Positions 8,223-15,964 of a stretch of DNA of 17,536 bases are shown here, in pieces (the stretch's first letter is position 1; each line of letters begins with the position of its first letter). Made by a program: the position numbers and the translations under genes. The notes beneath the pieces are model-generated. The model had not been told where the DNA came from. It saw only the letters and a program-made list of their open reading frames with translations, and ran no database searches. This DNA is from a bacterium (GTDB lineage: Bacteria > Patescibacteriota > Minisyncoccia > Minisyncoccales > PWPS01). The stretch is taken from contig JAGYLR010000010.1 in assembly GCA_018400895.1 (NCBI GenBank), positions 1 through 17,536 of the forward strand. The letters are read 5' to 3'.

Positions 8223-9461
8223 TTATGTACCTAATAATGAACCTACTCTTTTTGTTATATCTTCGGTTCTCATTTGCTTTTCTTTGGTAGCAGTAACACC
8301 CCCTACCATCCAATCAGATGGCATCCAATCTTGCATTCCTACCTTAATTCCCATCTGAGGTAATAGTTGTTCCATTTTATCCGTTCCAAACATTTCTTCC
8401 CCCCTCCTTGCTATCTCACCAGCACCCCTAGCAGTCTGTTTCCTTATGTCCTCTATACCTGTTTGATAATCTTCTGTCTTTCTTTTTGCTTCTATACTTA
8501 AATCTCTATGAGCTCTTTCATATTGTATTGTAGTGCTTTCAACCATATCATCTTTTGTTTCTGTAAGTTTTTGTTCTGCTCTTGTTTTAATACTAGAACG
8601 ACCAAGACCTCTCTCAGCCATAACATTTCTTGTTTCTTCTAATGTATTTTTATATTGTTTTGATATTTTAGAAAGTTCTCTTTGCTGGTCTATTGTTAAA
8701 TCACCCTTATGCATTTCTAAATCTTTTTCTAGATTTTCCATTCTTTTTGCTACCAATTTTTCTTGTGCTTCTAAATCTTCTCCTAGTTCTGTAAAACCCA
8801 TAGCCAATTCATCTTCGAACATTCTTATGTGTTGTCCTATATAAATATCAGATTGGTCTGCTGCAGTTTCTAATGCTTGTATAAATCTTCTAATGTCTTG
8901 TCCTTGGTCAACGACTACATCCCACATATTTGCAGTCATTGCTTTTGTCATATCATCCATTGCCCTAAAAGATGGGTCATTCACAAGCTCTACTGGCAAT
9001 TCAAAATCCACTCCACCTATGTTTATTTTTCTTGTTTCAAGAGTCGCAATTTCTTTTGCTGTTGGAAGTTCAGGTTCTGTTTCTTCAGGTTCTGTTTTAG
9101 ATTCTTCAAGTCTATCCTTGACATCATCAAGTCTTTCTTCAACTTCCTCTTTCTGTTTTATGAGTTCAGCTAATTTCTCTTCTTTGGTTTCTTCTACTGT
9201 CTCAGTTTTTGTGTCTTTGGAAGCTACTTTTTCTTTTAATTCATCTAATCTTTTTCTTGCTTCTTCTGCTTGTGCTACTAAACTTTTTATCTGTTCCTCT
9301 CTTGTAATTGTTTTGGGTGTAGTTGTTTTGGGTGTGGTTGTTTTGGGTGTGGTTGTTTTGGGTGTTGCAGGTGTAGAAGAACTCGTAGATGAGTTGTGTG
9401 TTGAACCATCTGAATATCTTGTTGTTCCCCCAAATGAAAATCCTGTAATTGTTTTTGCCAT
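8223..9461 (-). CDS. Coiled-coil virion protein with TTTPK-repeat linker
   Basis: The protein has 412 residues. Residues 1-30 are Gly/Ser/Thr-rich. Residues 31-53 form a Pro/Thr/Lys linker made of a repeated five-residue unit (TPKTT). Two long charged coiled-coil regions follow, at about 55-130 and 220-345. The second includes RGLGRSSIKTRAE (284-296), similar in style to a Gly-containing break seen in helical phage internal proteins. No TM segment or enzymatic motif is seen. It begins 7 nt after the stop of the 44-residue membrane gene, with only an AT-rich leader. A role as a virion scaffold, or as the first of three ejection proteins, is inferred from its position before the 472- and 1767-residue proteins. 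The long opposite-strand frame at 8893-9483 is its Ser-rich shadow. Confidence 0.8.
   Translation of the reverse strand: MAKTITGFSFGGTTRYSDGSTHNSSTSSSTPATPKTTTPKTTTPKTTTPKTITREEQIKSLVAQAEEARKRLDELKEKVASKDTKTETVEETKEEKLAELIKQKEEVEERLDDVKDRLEESKTEPEETEPELPTAKEIATLETRKINIGGVDFELPVELVNDPSFRAMDDMTKAMTANMWDVVVDQGQDIRRFIQALETAADQSDIYIGQHIRMFEDELAMGFTELGEDLEAQEKLVAKRMENLEKDLEMHKGDLTIDQQRELSKISKQYKNTLEETRNVMAERGLGRSSIKTRAEQKLTETKDDMVESTTIQYERAHRDLSIEAKRKTEDYQTGIEDIRKQTARGAGEIARRGEEMFGTDKMEQLLPQMGIKVGMQDWMPSDWMVGGVTATKEKQMRTEDITKRVGSLLGT
9311..9370 (-). repeat. 15-bp tandem repeat (about 3.6 copies) encoding the TPKTT linker
   Basis: On the plus strand the unit TTTTGGGTGTGGTTG occurs at 9326-9340 and 9341-9355, with a one-base variant at 9311-9325 and a partial copy from 9356. 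The unit is a multiple of three, so copy-number change would alter the linker length of the 412-residue protein without breaking frame. Near-identity of the copies suggests recent slippage. Confidence 0.85.
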
Positions 9462-9468
9462 GTTTTTA

Positions 9469-9603
9469 TTATATCATTTTTAAATTTACTAACAAACTAA
9501 ATAGTATTAAAATCCAAGTTAGTATAAGTATTATTTCTACTGCTCTACAATATTTATTCCAAAAGGGTTTATAATTCCAAAATCTTTTTAATAAATCTTT
9601 CAT
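9469..9603 (-). CDS. Small membrane protein (44 residues)
   Basis: The ATG at 9603-9601 overlaps the TGA stop of the 914-residue gene (ATGA). The reading frame runs to TAA at 9469-9471. The product begins MKDLLKRFWNYKPFWNKYC and continues into one strongly hydrophobic helix (about residues 22-41, rich in I, L and W), ending KMI. The basic, aromatic N-terminus predicts a cytoplasmic N-in orientation. It fills an otherwise empty 140-bp gap between two clearly coding genes, and its start-stop overlap matches the pattern elsewhere in this operon. Function is unknown. It could be a second small lysis membrane protein or a superinfection protein, but nothing in the sequence proves either. Confidence 0.65.
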   Translation of the reverse strand: MKDLLKRFWNYKPFWNKYCRAVEIILILTWILILFSLLVNLKMI

Positions 9604-12344
9604 TTTTTTTCTAGTTTTTCAACTTTCTTATTTAATTCTTGAATTGATTTTATTAAAACTGGAATTACCTCTTCGGGAGTATATCCTTTTTTGCTTGTAA
9701 TCTCTGGCAATACTAACTCAACTTCTTCTTTTATAAGCCCCAAATGTACATTTCTTTTGTCAGGATTTTTTCTTTCAATTTCATTTTTTCTATTATATTC
9801 TACTGGGCGAAGTTTTAAAATATCTTCAAGACCATAATGTAATTCTCTAATATTTTCTTTTGTGTTTATACAGGAACTAACATCAGGACTGCTTTGGAGG
9901 TATATTGTATTAAACCTATTATCAGAGCTTCCTATATTTCCTGACGTTACAGAATCTCCTGGTATAATATGTGTTTGAGCAGTAACACCCGAACTATTAA
10001 GTCCTATTATTACACTATTACCAGACCCAGATACAAGCTGTATATTATCTTCTGCACTTAATTGAATATCATTTTCTTCTCCAATTATTCTAAATGCAGT
10101 AGATGATGTACTTATTTTTCCCCACAAAGTATCAGTACCAGAAACATCTCTATAAAAGGAAAAACTCTGGTCTGTTTTGACACCCTCGCCTTCATCTATT
10201 CTTAAATATTCTGCATCGCTAATTGGGTTAAGTATCATTTCTGCCCTTAATTCGTCATCATTGTTTCCAAAAACTCTTATTTTTCCACCAGAAGCATTTA
10301 ATGATGTCGTGTGTAAGTGTGGGTCATCGTGATAACCTATCGTGGCATAAAATCCAAAAGTATATCCAGTTCCAGAATCTTCATCATAGTCGTCAGCTTG
10401 GAGACTAACAAATCTTTGTTGTAATACTTCTTCATAAACAAATCTTGTTGCTGACAAAAATCCAAAATTCACATCTCCATCATAAAAGTTTAAATAATTA
10501 GATGTGTTAGATGACATTTCAAAAAATAATCCTTCTATCCCTGTCCTAAAAAGACCTCCTGTAATAGTTGAACCTGTAATATTCCCTGCAAAAGTAGTAG
10601 TTCCCTCTGACTTGTCATAAAACATTCCCTCTCCACCAGAATAATCTCCTATAACCACATCTCCTATATGTGTTCCACCTATTGTTGTTTTAAATACATC
10701 ATTTCCACCATCATCTATAACTTGTAGTCCAGTATTTGCGTCTGGAAATATTCTTACTCTTGCACCACTCGCAGCACTATTATAACTTCCACCTAACTCA
10801 TCTAATTTGTCAGAAGGGTCATAACCGCTTGAAAAAGTAGTTGAACCACTTATTTCTATATTGTCTGCATCTATTGTAATGCCTTCTTCTGATGCATTTA
10901 TCGTTGCTATAACATTGTCTGAATCTACTGGGGTAAAATTAAGTTGTGTTGTGGTTATTGTATTGGCTGAAATCTCTCCACCATCTATTTTGGTTACATC
11001 TCCCGTTTTTCTCCAATTAGAAAGATAAACCGTTCCATCTATTAAAACTTGTGATGCTGCTATTGAAAGGTTAGACAGAGAAGTAATTGAGGTTGTATCT
11101 ATTTCTGTTGCTGTAATTGTTCCTGCAGATATGTTTCCAGCCACAATAGTATTGGCAGCGATTTGGTCTGTTGTAATTGATGCAGTAACTATATCACCCC
11201 CATCCAAAAATACTCCACCTACTCCTCCGAACACTTGGAATATTGCCCCACCAGTATTATTTTCTGCTACTCCTATTAAAACTCTATTATCTCCTACTGA
11301 GTTAGTCGCAGTGGTAGTTGTTTGATATTCTGTTGTTGAAACTTCTATGTCTAAATATATATAAGTGCGTGCTGCCATTGCGCCAGTATTTCCTGCTAAT
11401 ATATTATAACTTGTTCCAGCAGATGTTGTAAAAGTACCAGATGTCCACTCTACTATAGTATTATTAGTAGAAGAAAACACGCAATCTTGTGTCCACCCTG
11501 TATTACTAATTTGATTATCTGCACTTGCTACATTTCTTGGTGTTGCTGATACTACTGTTGAAAATGCCTCACTTAAAAGTCCAGAAGTATTTACCGCCTT
11601 TATCCAATAAAAGTATTCTGTGCCACCTGTTTTTTCTCCATCTATGATGTAGTTTCCTTTTACATTAGCTATTAAAGAAGCATCTCCACTACTGTCTGAT
11701 GTGTGTCTATAAATATTATAAGAAGCTATGTCTGACTCTGAATTACTTGTCCACTCTACAATTACATATTGAATACCACTTGTTGCTGATACTCCTGTAA
11801 CTGTCGCTGGTGGAGTTGTAGAAGTCGCTGTTGTTTCTGATACAATGGCACTAAAATTAGATTGTATTCCATATTTATTAACTGAAGATATGCCAAAATT
11901 ATAGGAAGTGTTGGGGGTTAATCCATCTATTGTAATTGTTGTTTCCTTTGTTCCTATATAGGTATAATAAGTAAACGAGTTCTTTTTATATCTTAAATAA
12001 TAACTATCAAAGTTATCCTCTGTGTTGGCATCCCAAGTCAATATCACATAAGCTGATATTGTTCCATCGTCAGCAATGGTAATTCCTGTTTCTGATACAG
12101 ATAATCCACCAGGAACACCACAAACAGTTTGATTTGTAACATCACCAATATCAACATTTATATCATCAATATTACTCTCAATTTCACCAACAGCACCCTC
12201 AATATATCTTCCATCAGACAATGAACCAAGATTACCCAAAGAAACACCACCTTCAAAAAAATTTTTTCTTTCTTGGTTTTCTATTGGGCTATATCTAGAA
12301 ATATTCTTATTATAGCCAAGGTCATATATGTTATAATCTGTCAT
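9600..12344 (-). CDS. Tail fibre/spike with two FN3 domains and C-terminal S74 chaperone
   Basis: The protein has 914 residues. A virion-binding N-terminus (1-75) is followed by two fibronectin type III domains, about 77-174 (with LTPNTSYNFGISSVN) and 178-270 (YNIYRH, YFYWIKAVN). A long Thr/Ser/Gly-rich beta region (about 280-815) includes repeats of the ISAGTITATEI and TIGGTHIGDVVIGDYS kind, typical of trimeric beta-helical fibres. Residues 818-914 form a peptidase S74 intramolecular chaperone: SSCINTKENI supplies the Ser824-Lys829 dyad, followed by LKLRPVEYN, HLGLIKEEV and a C-terminal coiled coil. In this family the chaperone trimerises the fibre and then cleaves itself off just before the dyad serine. 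The usual aspartate after that serine is cysteine here (C825). The gene overlaps the upstream nozzle-like gene by ATGA, and the 44-residue gene downstream. Likely host-receptor binding. Confidence 0.88.
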   Translation of the reverse strand: MTDYNIYDLGYNKNISRYSPIENQERKNFFEGGVSLGNLGSLSDGRYIEGAVGEIESNIDDINVDIGDVTNQTVCGVPGGLSVSETGITIADDGTISAYVILTWDANTEDNFDSYYLRYKKNSFTYYTYIGTKETTITIDGLTPNTSYNFGISSVNKYGIQSNFSAIVSETTATSTTPPATVTGVSATSGIQYVIVEWTSNSESDIASYNIYRHTSDSSGDASLIANVKGNYIIDGEKTGGTEYFYWIKAVNTSGLLSEAFSTVVSATPRNVASADNQISNTGWTQDCVFSSTNNTIVEWTSGTFTTSAGTSYNILAGNTGAMAARTYIYLDIEVSTTEYQTTTTATNSVGDNRVLIGVAENNTGGAIFQVFGGVGGVFLDGGDIVTASITTDQIAANTIVAGNISAGTITATEIDTTSITSLSNLSIAASQVLIDGTVYLSNWRKTGDVTKIDGGEISANTITTTQLNFTPVDSDNVIATINASEEGITIDADNIEISGSTTFSSGYDPSDKLDELGGSYNSAASGARVRIFPDANTGLQVIDDGGNDVFKTTIGGTHIGDVVIGDYSGGEGMFYDKSEGTTTFAGNITGSTITGGLFRTGIEGLFFEMSSNTSNYLNFYDGDVNFGFLSATRFVYEEVLQQRFVSLQADDYDEDSGTGYTFGFYATIGYHDDPHLHTTSLNASGGKIRVFGNNDDELRAEMILNPISDAEYLRIDEGEGVKTDQSFSFYRDVSGTDTLWGKISTSSTAFRIIGEENDIQLSAEDNIQLVSGSGNSVIIGLNSSGVTAQTHIIPGDSVTSGNIGSSDNRFNTIYLQSSPDVSSCINTKENIRELHYGLEDILKLRPVEYNRKNEIERKNPDKRNVHLGLIKEEVELVLPEITSKKGYTPEEVIPVLIKSIQELNKKVEKLEKK

Positions 12345-13735
12345 TTCTCTTGTGATAAATTAATATTTAATTCAGTTAATTCTATGCCCTGTAATTCTTC
12401 TTCAGATTTTCCAGTTCCAGATATTCTAAAATCTAAATATCTTCCAGATAAATCATTATTTATAATCTGAATATTTTCTTTAATATTTCCAAGTGTTTTA
12501 AAATCCTTATTTTCACTTCTACCATAAAGTGTTCCATTTCTTAAATACCTTGAAAAAACAACTATCTGTGCTACGTCTTTTATTCTACTTCTGTGTCCTA
12601 TTTCTAAGTTTTGAAATTGTAAATGATATCCAATATCATCACCATCATCATCACTACCAGAGAAAAGAATCCAGGTTTGACCAGAGTCATCTCCAGCAAC
12701 TAATTTTTCTGTACCATCTATATAAGTTCCAAGTGCTGTAAAATCATTACGATAACTATAAAGTTCCCACGTTTGTGTTTCTAAATTAAAAGATATTATA
12801 CAGTTTTTAAGACTTAATCCATCTATCTCTATATCTCCTATTGTGAAATAAACTTTATCAGAATCACTCCAAGCAGAAACATCGTGAGAAGAACTTACTG
12901 CATCAATTATATCCTGTATTCTTCCTGACACTTTTCTAGGATAACCACCATTGGTTTCATAAACACCTCTTTCGTTCCAAAAGAATATAGTTTCTCTTGC
13001 TAATGTAAAAGATTCTTGGCTTTGTGTTCCTATATTTATTAAACTTTCAGGATATAATGACTTACCATCCCATCTGTGTAAAGAACGCTTTTTAAAAATC
13101 AACATATATCCTGGAACTTTTCCTAATCCAACAATACCACCAGCACCATCTTCTGGGTCAACATCTAGATATCCAGCAGTATCATCTGTCCAAGAAATTG
13201 AACCATCATCAGGAACTCCATATAAAGAAGAAAAAGATAATCTATCAAGGTTTCCAGATACTCCAGAAATATAAACTCTATCCATAAAGTTAATTGCGTA
13301 TTTTCCAAGTGGCATATTTCCTACATCTAGATTTCCCCCAGTGGTTACCCATGCAGTTCCGTTGGCAGATGTCTTTTTGTTTGTTCCATCTAATGCCAAA
13401 ACAGTATCGGCAAAAGTCATAAACCTTACACTTGAATTTGCTATTGTGGTTCTGCTTGTCCAAGTTGCTGTTTCTAGTGAATAAATATTTGTTCCAAATG
13501 CAGAAAGTAGTTTAGAAGTACCATCTGTTTTTAGAAAGTTAAATACTCCATTACAACTACCAGTAAGTGCATCTCCTATTTTTTCAGAGCCATCTCTAAC
13601 CAATGCATATCCTATCTTTTTGTCAAATACTAAATTAACACCTAGATAAACCGAATTACGAGGAACTATGGTATTTGCAACACCCTGCAAAATTCCTTCA
13701 CTCAAATCTACTAACTTAAAAGGGTCAAGTTTCAT
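12341..13735 (-). CDS. Beta-propeller tail protein, nozzle/stopper-like
   Basis: The protein has 464 residues and is almost all beta. The sequence shows repeated blade-like units: FLKTDGTSKLLSAFGTNIYSL (66-86), a stretch near 105-130 (FADTVLALDGTNKKTSANG), MLIFKKRSLHRWDG (211-224), and FFWNERGVYETNGGYPRKVS (251-270). This pattern resembles the beta-propeller tail nozzle or stopper proteins of short-tailed phages (P22 gp10, T7 gp12 types). I infer it closes the tail channel below the adaptor. The start lies 3 nt after the stop of the 452-residue gene, and its TGA overlaps the ATG of the tail fibre gene. Gene order adaptor, nozzle, fibre supports the call. A generic WD/Kelch-like structural protein is the alternative. 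Confidence 0.7.
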   Translation of the reverse strand: MKLDPFKLVDLSEGILQGVANTIVPRNSVYLGVNLVFDKKIGYALVRDGSEKIGDALTGSCNGVFNFLKTDGTSKLLSAFGTNIYSLETATWTSRTTIANSSVRFMTFADTVLALDGTNKKTSANGTAWVTTGGNLDVGNMPLGKYAINFMDRVYISGVSGNLDRLSFSSLYGVPDDGSISWTDDTAGYLDVDPEDGAGGIVGLGKVPGYMLIFKKRSLHRWDGKSLYPESLINIGTQSQESFTLARETIFFWNERGVYETNGGYPRKVSGRIQDIIDAVSSSHDVSAWSDSDKVYFTIGDIEIDGLSLKNCIISFNLETQTWELYSYRNDFTALGTYIDGTEKLVAGDDSGQTWILFSGSDDDGDDIGYHLQFQNLEIGHRSRIKDVAQIVVFSRYLRNGTLYGRSENKDFKTLGNIKENIQIINNDLSGRYLDFRISGTGKSEEELQGIELTELNINLSQEK

Positions 13736-13738
13736 ATT

Positions 13739-15097
13739 TTAATACTCTATTGTATTTAATTTTGGTTTATAAATATATTTCTGTCCATGGATTTCTCCCT
13801 TAATGGCATCTTTTAATATCATTTCAAATTGTACATAATCACCATCTTCAAAGGTTCTGTTTCCATCATTTTTTAGTTGTGATTTAATTGCCCAGGTAAG
13901 CCAATACTTAACCATATCATACCTAGAAACATCTATCTCATCATTGTCAGAATCTATCTCTGGTGCTTCTTTCCAAAAATCTACAAATATTCTCCTGTTT
14001 GCTGTTGAAGAAGATGTTAGTGGGTAAAAATACATATACTCATCATAAACTGTAAAGTAAAGTGGAGTTCCCTCATCATAGCTTCCCTGCCAAACATTAT
14101 CTCCTGCTGTTATTGATTCTGTTATAGCACCTGTTCCTGTTGCTGGTATTCCCGTTAAGGTATTTCCACTTATTGCTGTATAAGTAATTAAGTTTCCATT
14201 TACCATTACTGTTCCGTCATCATCTAAATTAGTTGTATTATCTAATTCAAGTGTAATATCTCCAATAGAAGCAGCAGTTGCTGTTTTTAATAATATTCCT
14301 TCAAACAAATCATTAAACTCTTTCTTGTCTTTGTAAGTAAGAGCATCTTTACTTTCTACTCTAACATCTAATACTGATTTATAAGAGTTATTCCAAACAT
14401 TATCTGGCATTGCTAAACTATAGTTCCCTCTTGTTAAAGTTCCTAATTGATAATCAAACTCTTGTAATTTTGTCCATTTTTTTAATTTACCTGTGATATA
14501 TTTTAGACAAGAGTTTATTTCTTCTATACAAAAATCATAATCTATAAATGAGGTAAATGTATCTAGTTTGTTTCTTTTAAGTGCATAAGCAATTATATTT
14601 CCTACTGTATTTGCTCCATATCCTTCATAAGGAATTGGGTCTGAGTAGTCTGAATATATATTAGGGTCAAGTGCAGTATTTTTAAATCTTATAAAATAAT
14701 AACCAGAAGAATAATCTTGGTCTTCATATCTTGTATAAACAGAATCTGTTGTAAGTGCTACTGTGTCTAATACAGTTTTAGAACCAGTAGTTGTGGTAGA
14801 ATATGATATTTCTACTTGGTCATAGGGAACCACTCTAACCTTTACCCCTAATTGATATGATTGTGATAATGCAGATGCTAGTGTAATTGTAGTTCCTGTT
14901 GGTGTAGTTGTTGCGTGGGTTTTAATTATTTCTGAGTTTTCACTTCCAATTTCTCCAATAAGAAGAATCTGGTCTGTAGTAAATCCAGAGATGTTTTTAA
15001 CAGTTAAAGTTTCATCGGCAGCAGAAGCAGTAGAAGTTAAATATGTTTCTAGAGCATCTGTTGTTAGTATTGAATTGTTGATAATTATAGGTTTCAT
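13739..15097 (-). CDS. Structural protein, possible head-tail adaptor
   Basis: The protein has 452 residues. Residues 28-95 form a small beta domain (LTVKNISGFTTDQILLIGEI, then TTITLASALSQSYQLG). An FN3-like stretch (95-155) follows, with YYFIRFKNT. Residues 160-215 are helical (GNIIAYALKRN, EEINSCLKYITGKLKKW). A second beta insert (about 270-335, ITLELDNTTNLDDDGTVMVN) resembles the first. The end contains VDFWKEAPEIDSDNDEID and DMVKYWLTWAIKS, which recall adaptor or tail tubular A-like proteins with alternating strand and helix. No enzyme motif is seen. ATG overlaps the stop of the repeat-protein gene (ATGA), and the nozzle-like gene starts 3 nt after its stop. The adaptor role rests mainly on this neighbourhood and on fold style. 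Another baseplate or neck protein is possible. Confidence 0.6.
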   Translation of the reverse strand: MKPIIINNSILTTDALETYLTSTASAADETLTVKNISGFTTDQILLIGEIGSENSEIIKTHATTTPTGTTITLASALSQSYQLGVKVRVVPYDQVEISYSTTTTGSKTVLDTVALTTDSVYTRYEDQDYSSGYYFIRFKNTALDPNIYSDYSDPIPYEGYGANTVGNIIAYALKRNKLDTFTSFIDYDFCIEEINSCLKYITGKLKKWTKLQEFDYQLGTLTRGNYSLAMPDNVWNNSYKSVLDVRVESKDALTYKDKKEFNDLFEGILLKTATAASIGDITLELDNTTNLDDDGTVMVNGNLITYTAISGNTLTGIPATGTGAITESITAGDNVWQGSYDEGTPLYFTVYDEYMYFYPLTSSSTANRRIFVDFWKEAPEIDSDNDEIDVSRYDMVKYWLTWAIKSQLKNDGNRTFEDGDYVQFEMILKDAIKGEIHGQKYIYKPKLNTIEY

Positions 15098-15849
15098 CTT
15101 AGTGTTTTGCCTGTTGGCTTAATGTTTGTTGTTTTGCCTGTTGGTTTAATTTTTAAAAGATATGCTATTGGTTTCAAAAATCCACGCCTTATTATTTCAA
15201 ATGTTATGCTTATTCCAGTAAGAATAAATGAACCTGCACTTGTTACTATTGTATATCCTCTGTAAAGTCCTACTGATATTCCTGTTAGAGTGAAACTTCC
15301 TACTTCTACAAGCAGAGTTAATACTCTATAAAAGTTCACTTCTATCCCTGTTAAAATGAATTCTCCTGCATTTACTGCCATTACTCTGATTGGTCTAAGT
15401 AAATTAACATTTATCCCTGTAAGAACGAACTCTGCATTACTTATAACAATATTTAATGACTTTGTAAAGTTTGTGGCAATTCCCGTTAAAATAAACTCTC
15501 CTGTTTCTACAAGCATTCCAAGTCCTTTGAATAATCCTATATTTATTCCTGTAAGAGTAAATTCTCCTACACTAACATACATATTTCTTATCGGTCTGAG
15601 TAAGTTTACATTTATTCCTGTAAGAATAAAAGAACCAGTATCTACTATTAAAGTCATTCCTTTCTCAAAATTCACAGCAATTCCTGTAAGAATAAAAGAA
15701 CCAACACCTGTTATCAAGAAATAACCTCTAAGTAAATTAACATTTATTCCAGTCAATACAAATGAACCAGCACTAACTATCATATTCCAAGCACCTTGTT
15801 GTTTGCTATTCGCTATGGTTGTATTTCCAATTTGATTATTCCCTATCAT
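15094..15849 (-). CDS. Beta-repeat structural protein with nine 22/23-residue units
   Basis: This 251-residue protein consists mostly of a repeated unit starting G-S/E-F-x-L-T-G-I (units begin at residues 28, 50, 72, 95, 117, 139, 162, 184 and 206). The unit carries an LTGI core followed by N/S-x-x-x-L/F. The spacing runs 22, 22, 23 repeatedly. Such short LTG repeats are seen in phage structural proteins and suggest a beta-solenoid or elongated fibre. The last 20 residues hold two copies of IKPTGKT, a basic tail. Residues 1-25 are hydrophilic with no signal peptide. Its start overlaps the 42-residue gene by 14 nt and its end overlaps the next gene by 4 nt. I recognise no named family; a tail whisker, spacer or decoration role is a guess. 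Confidence 0.75.
   Translation of the reverse strand: MIGNNQIGNTTIANSKQQGAWNMIVSAGSFVLTGINVNLLRGYFLITGVGSFILTGIAVNFEKGMTLIVDTGSFILTGINVNLLRPIRNMYVSVGEFTLTGINIGLFKGLGMLVETGEFILTGIATNFTKSLNIVISNAEFVLTGINVNLLRPIRVMAVNAGEFILTGIEVNFYRVLTLLVEVGSFTLTGISVGLYRGYTIVTSAGSFILTGISITFEIIRRGFLKPIAYLLKIKPTGKTTNIKPTGKTLR
15190..15768 (-). repeat. Coding repeat array: 9 units of 66/69 bp
   Basis: The array encodes residues 28-220 of the repeat protein. Units are related at DNA level (recurrent TTTATTCCTGTAAGAATAAA-like blocks on the plus strand) but diverged. Every third unit is 69 bp instead of 66, giving a 201-bp (67-residue) super-unit. The clearest pair are the third and sixth units, both containing GINVNLLRPIR; the first has the related GINVNLLRGYF. 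Confidence 0.85.
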
Positions 15850-15964
15850 AAATAAAAGGTATTAAAAGAAAAAGTATGTCTTTTCCGTTTATTTTATTTG
15901 GGGTCATTCCTTCTACATAATACAATCCGTCTTGTCCCATTCCTGTAAAGTTTTTTATTTTCAT
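15836..15964 (-). CDS. Small hypothetical protein (42 residues)
   Basis: The ATG at 15964-15962 overlaps the TGA stop of the adhesin gene (ATGA), and the frame runs to TAA at 15836-15838, overlapping the next start by 14 nt. The product starts MKIKNFTGMGQDGLYYVEG and ends in a hydrophobic patch (ILFLLIPFIYDRE). The pattern of an N-terminal beta hairpin and apolar end could suit a small virion accessory protein. The hydrophobic stretch is too short to be a sure TM. Evidence that it is real: it fills the 111-bp gap exactly, shares the overlap style of this operon, and no other minus-strand frame explains the gap. Confidence 0.55.
   Translation of the reverse strand: MKIKNFTGMGQDGLYYVEGMTPNKINGKDILFLLIPFIYDRE

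Noticed and set aside
8893..9483. Plus-strand 196-residue frame opposite the 412-residue gene
   Set aside because: Low-complexity Ser/Val repeats are the reverse reading of Glu/Lys/Thr coiled-coil codons; no start signal and no matching neighbours.
12529..12741. Plus-strand frame with a run of histidines
   Set aside because: The histidines are the antisense of Asp-rich codons (SDDDGDD) in the nozzle-like protein; no independent support.
15356..15724. Plus-strand repetitive frame opposite the LTG-repeat gene
   Set aside because: Its repeats simply mirror the coding repeats on the minus strand.
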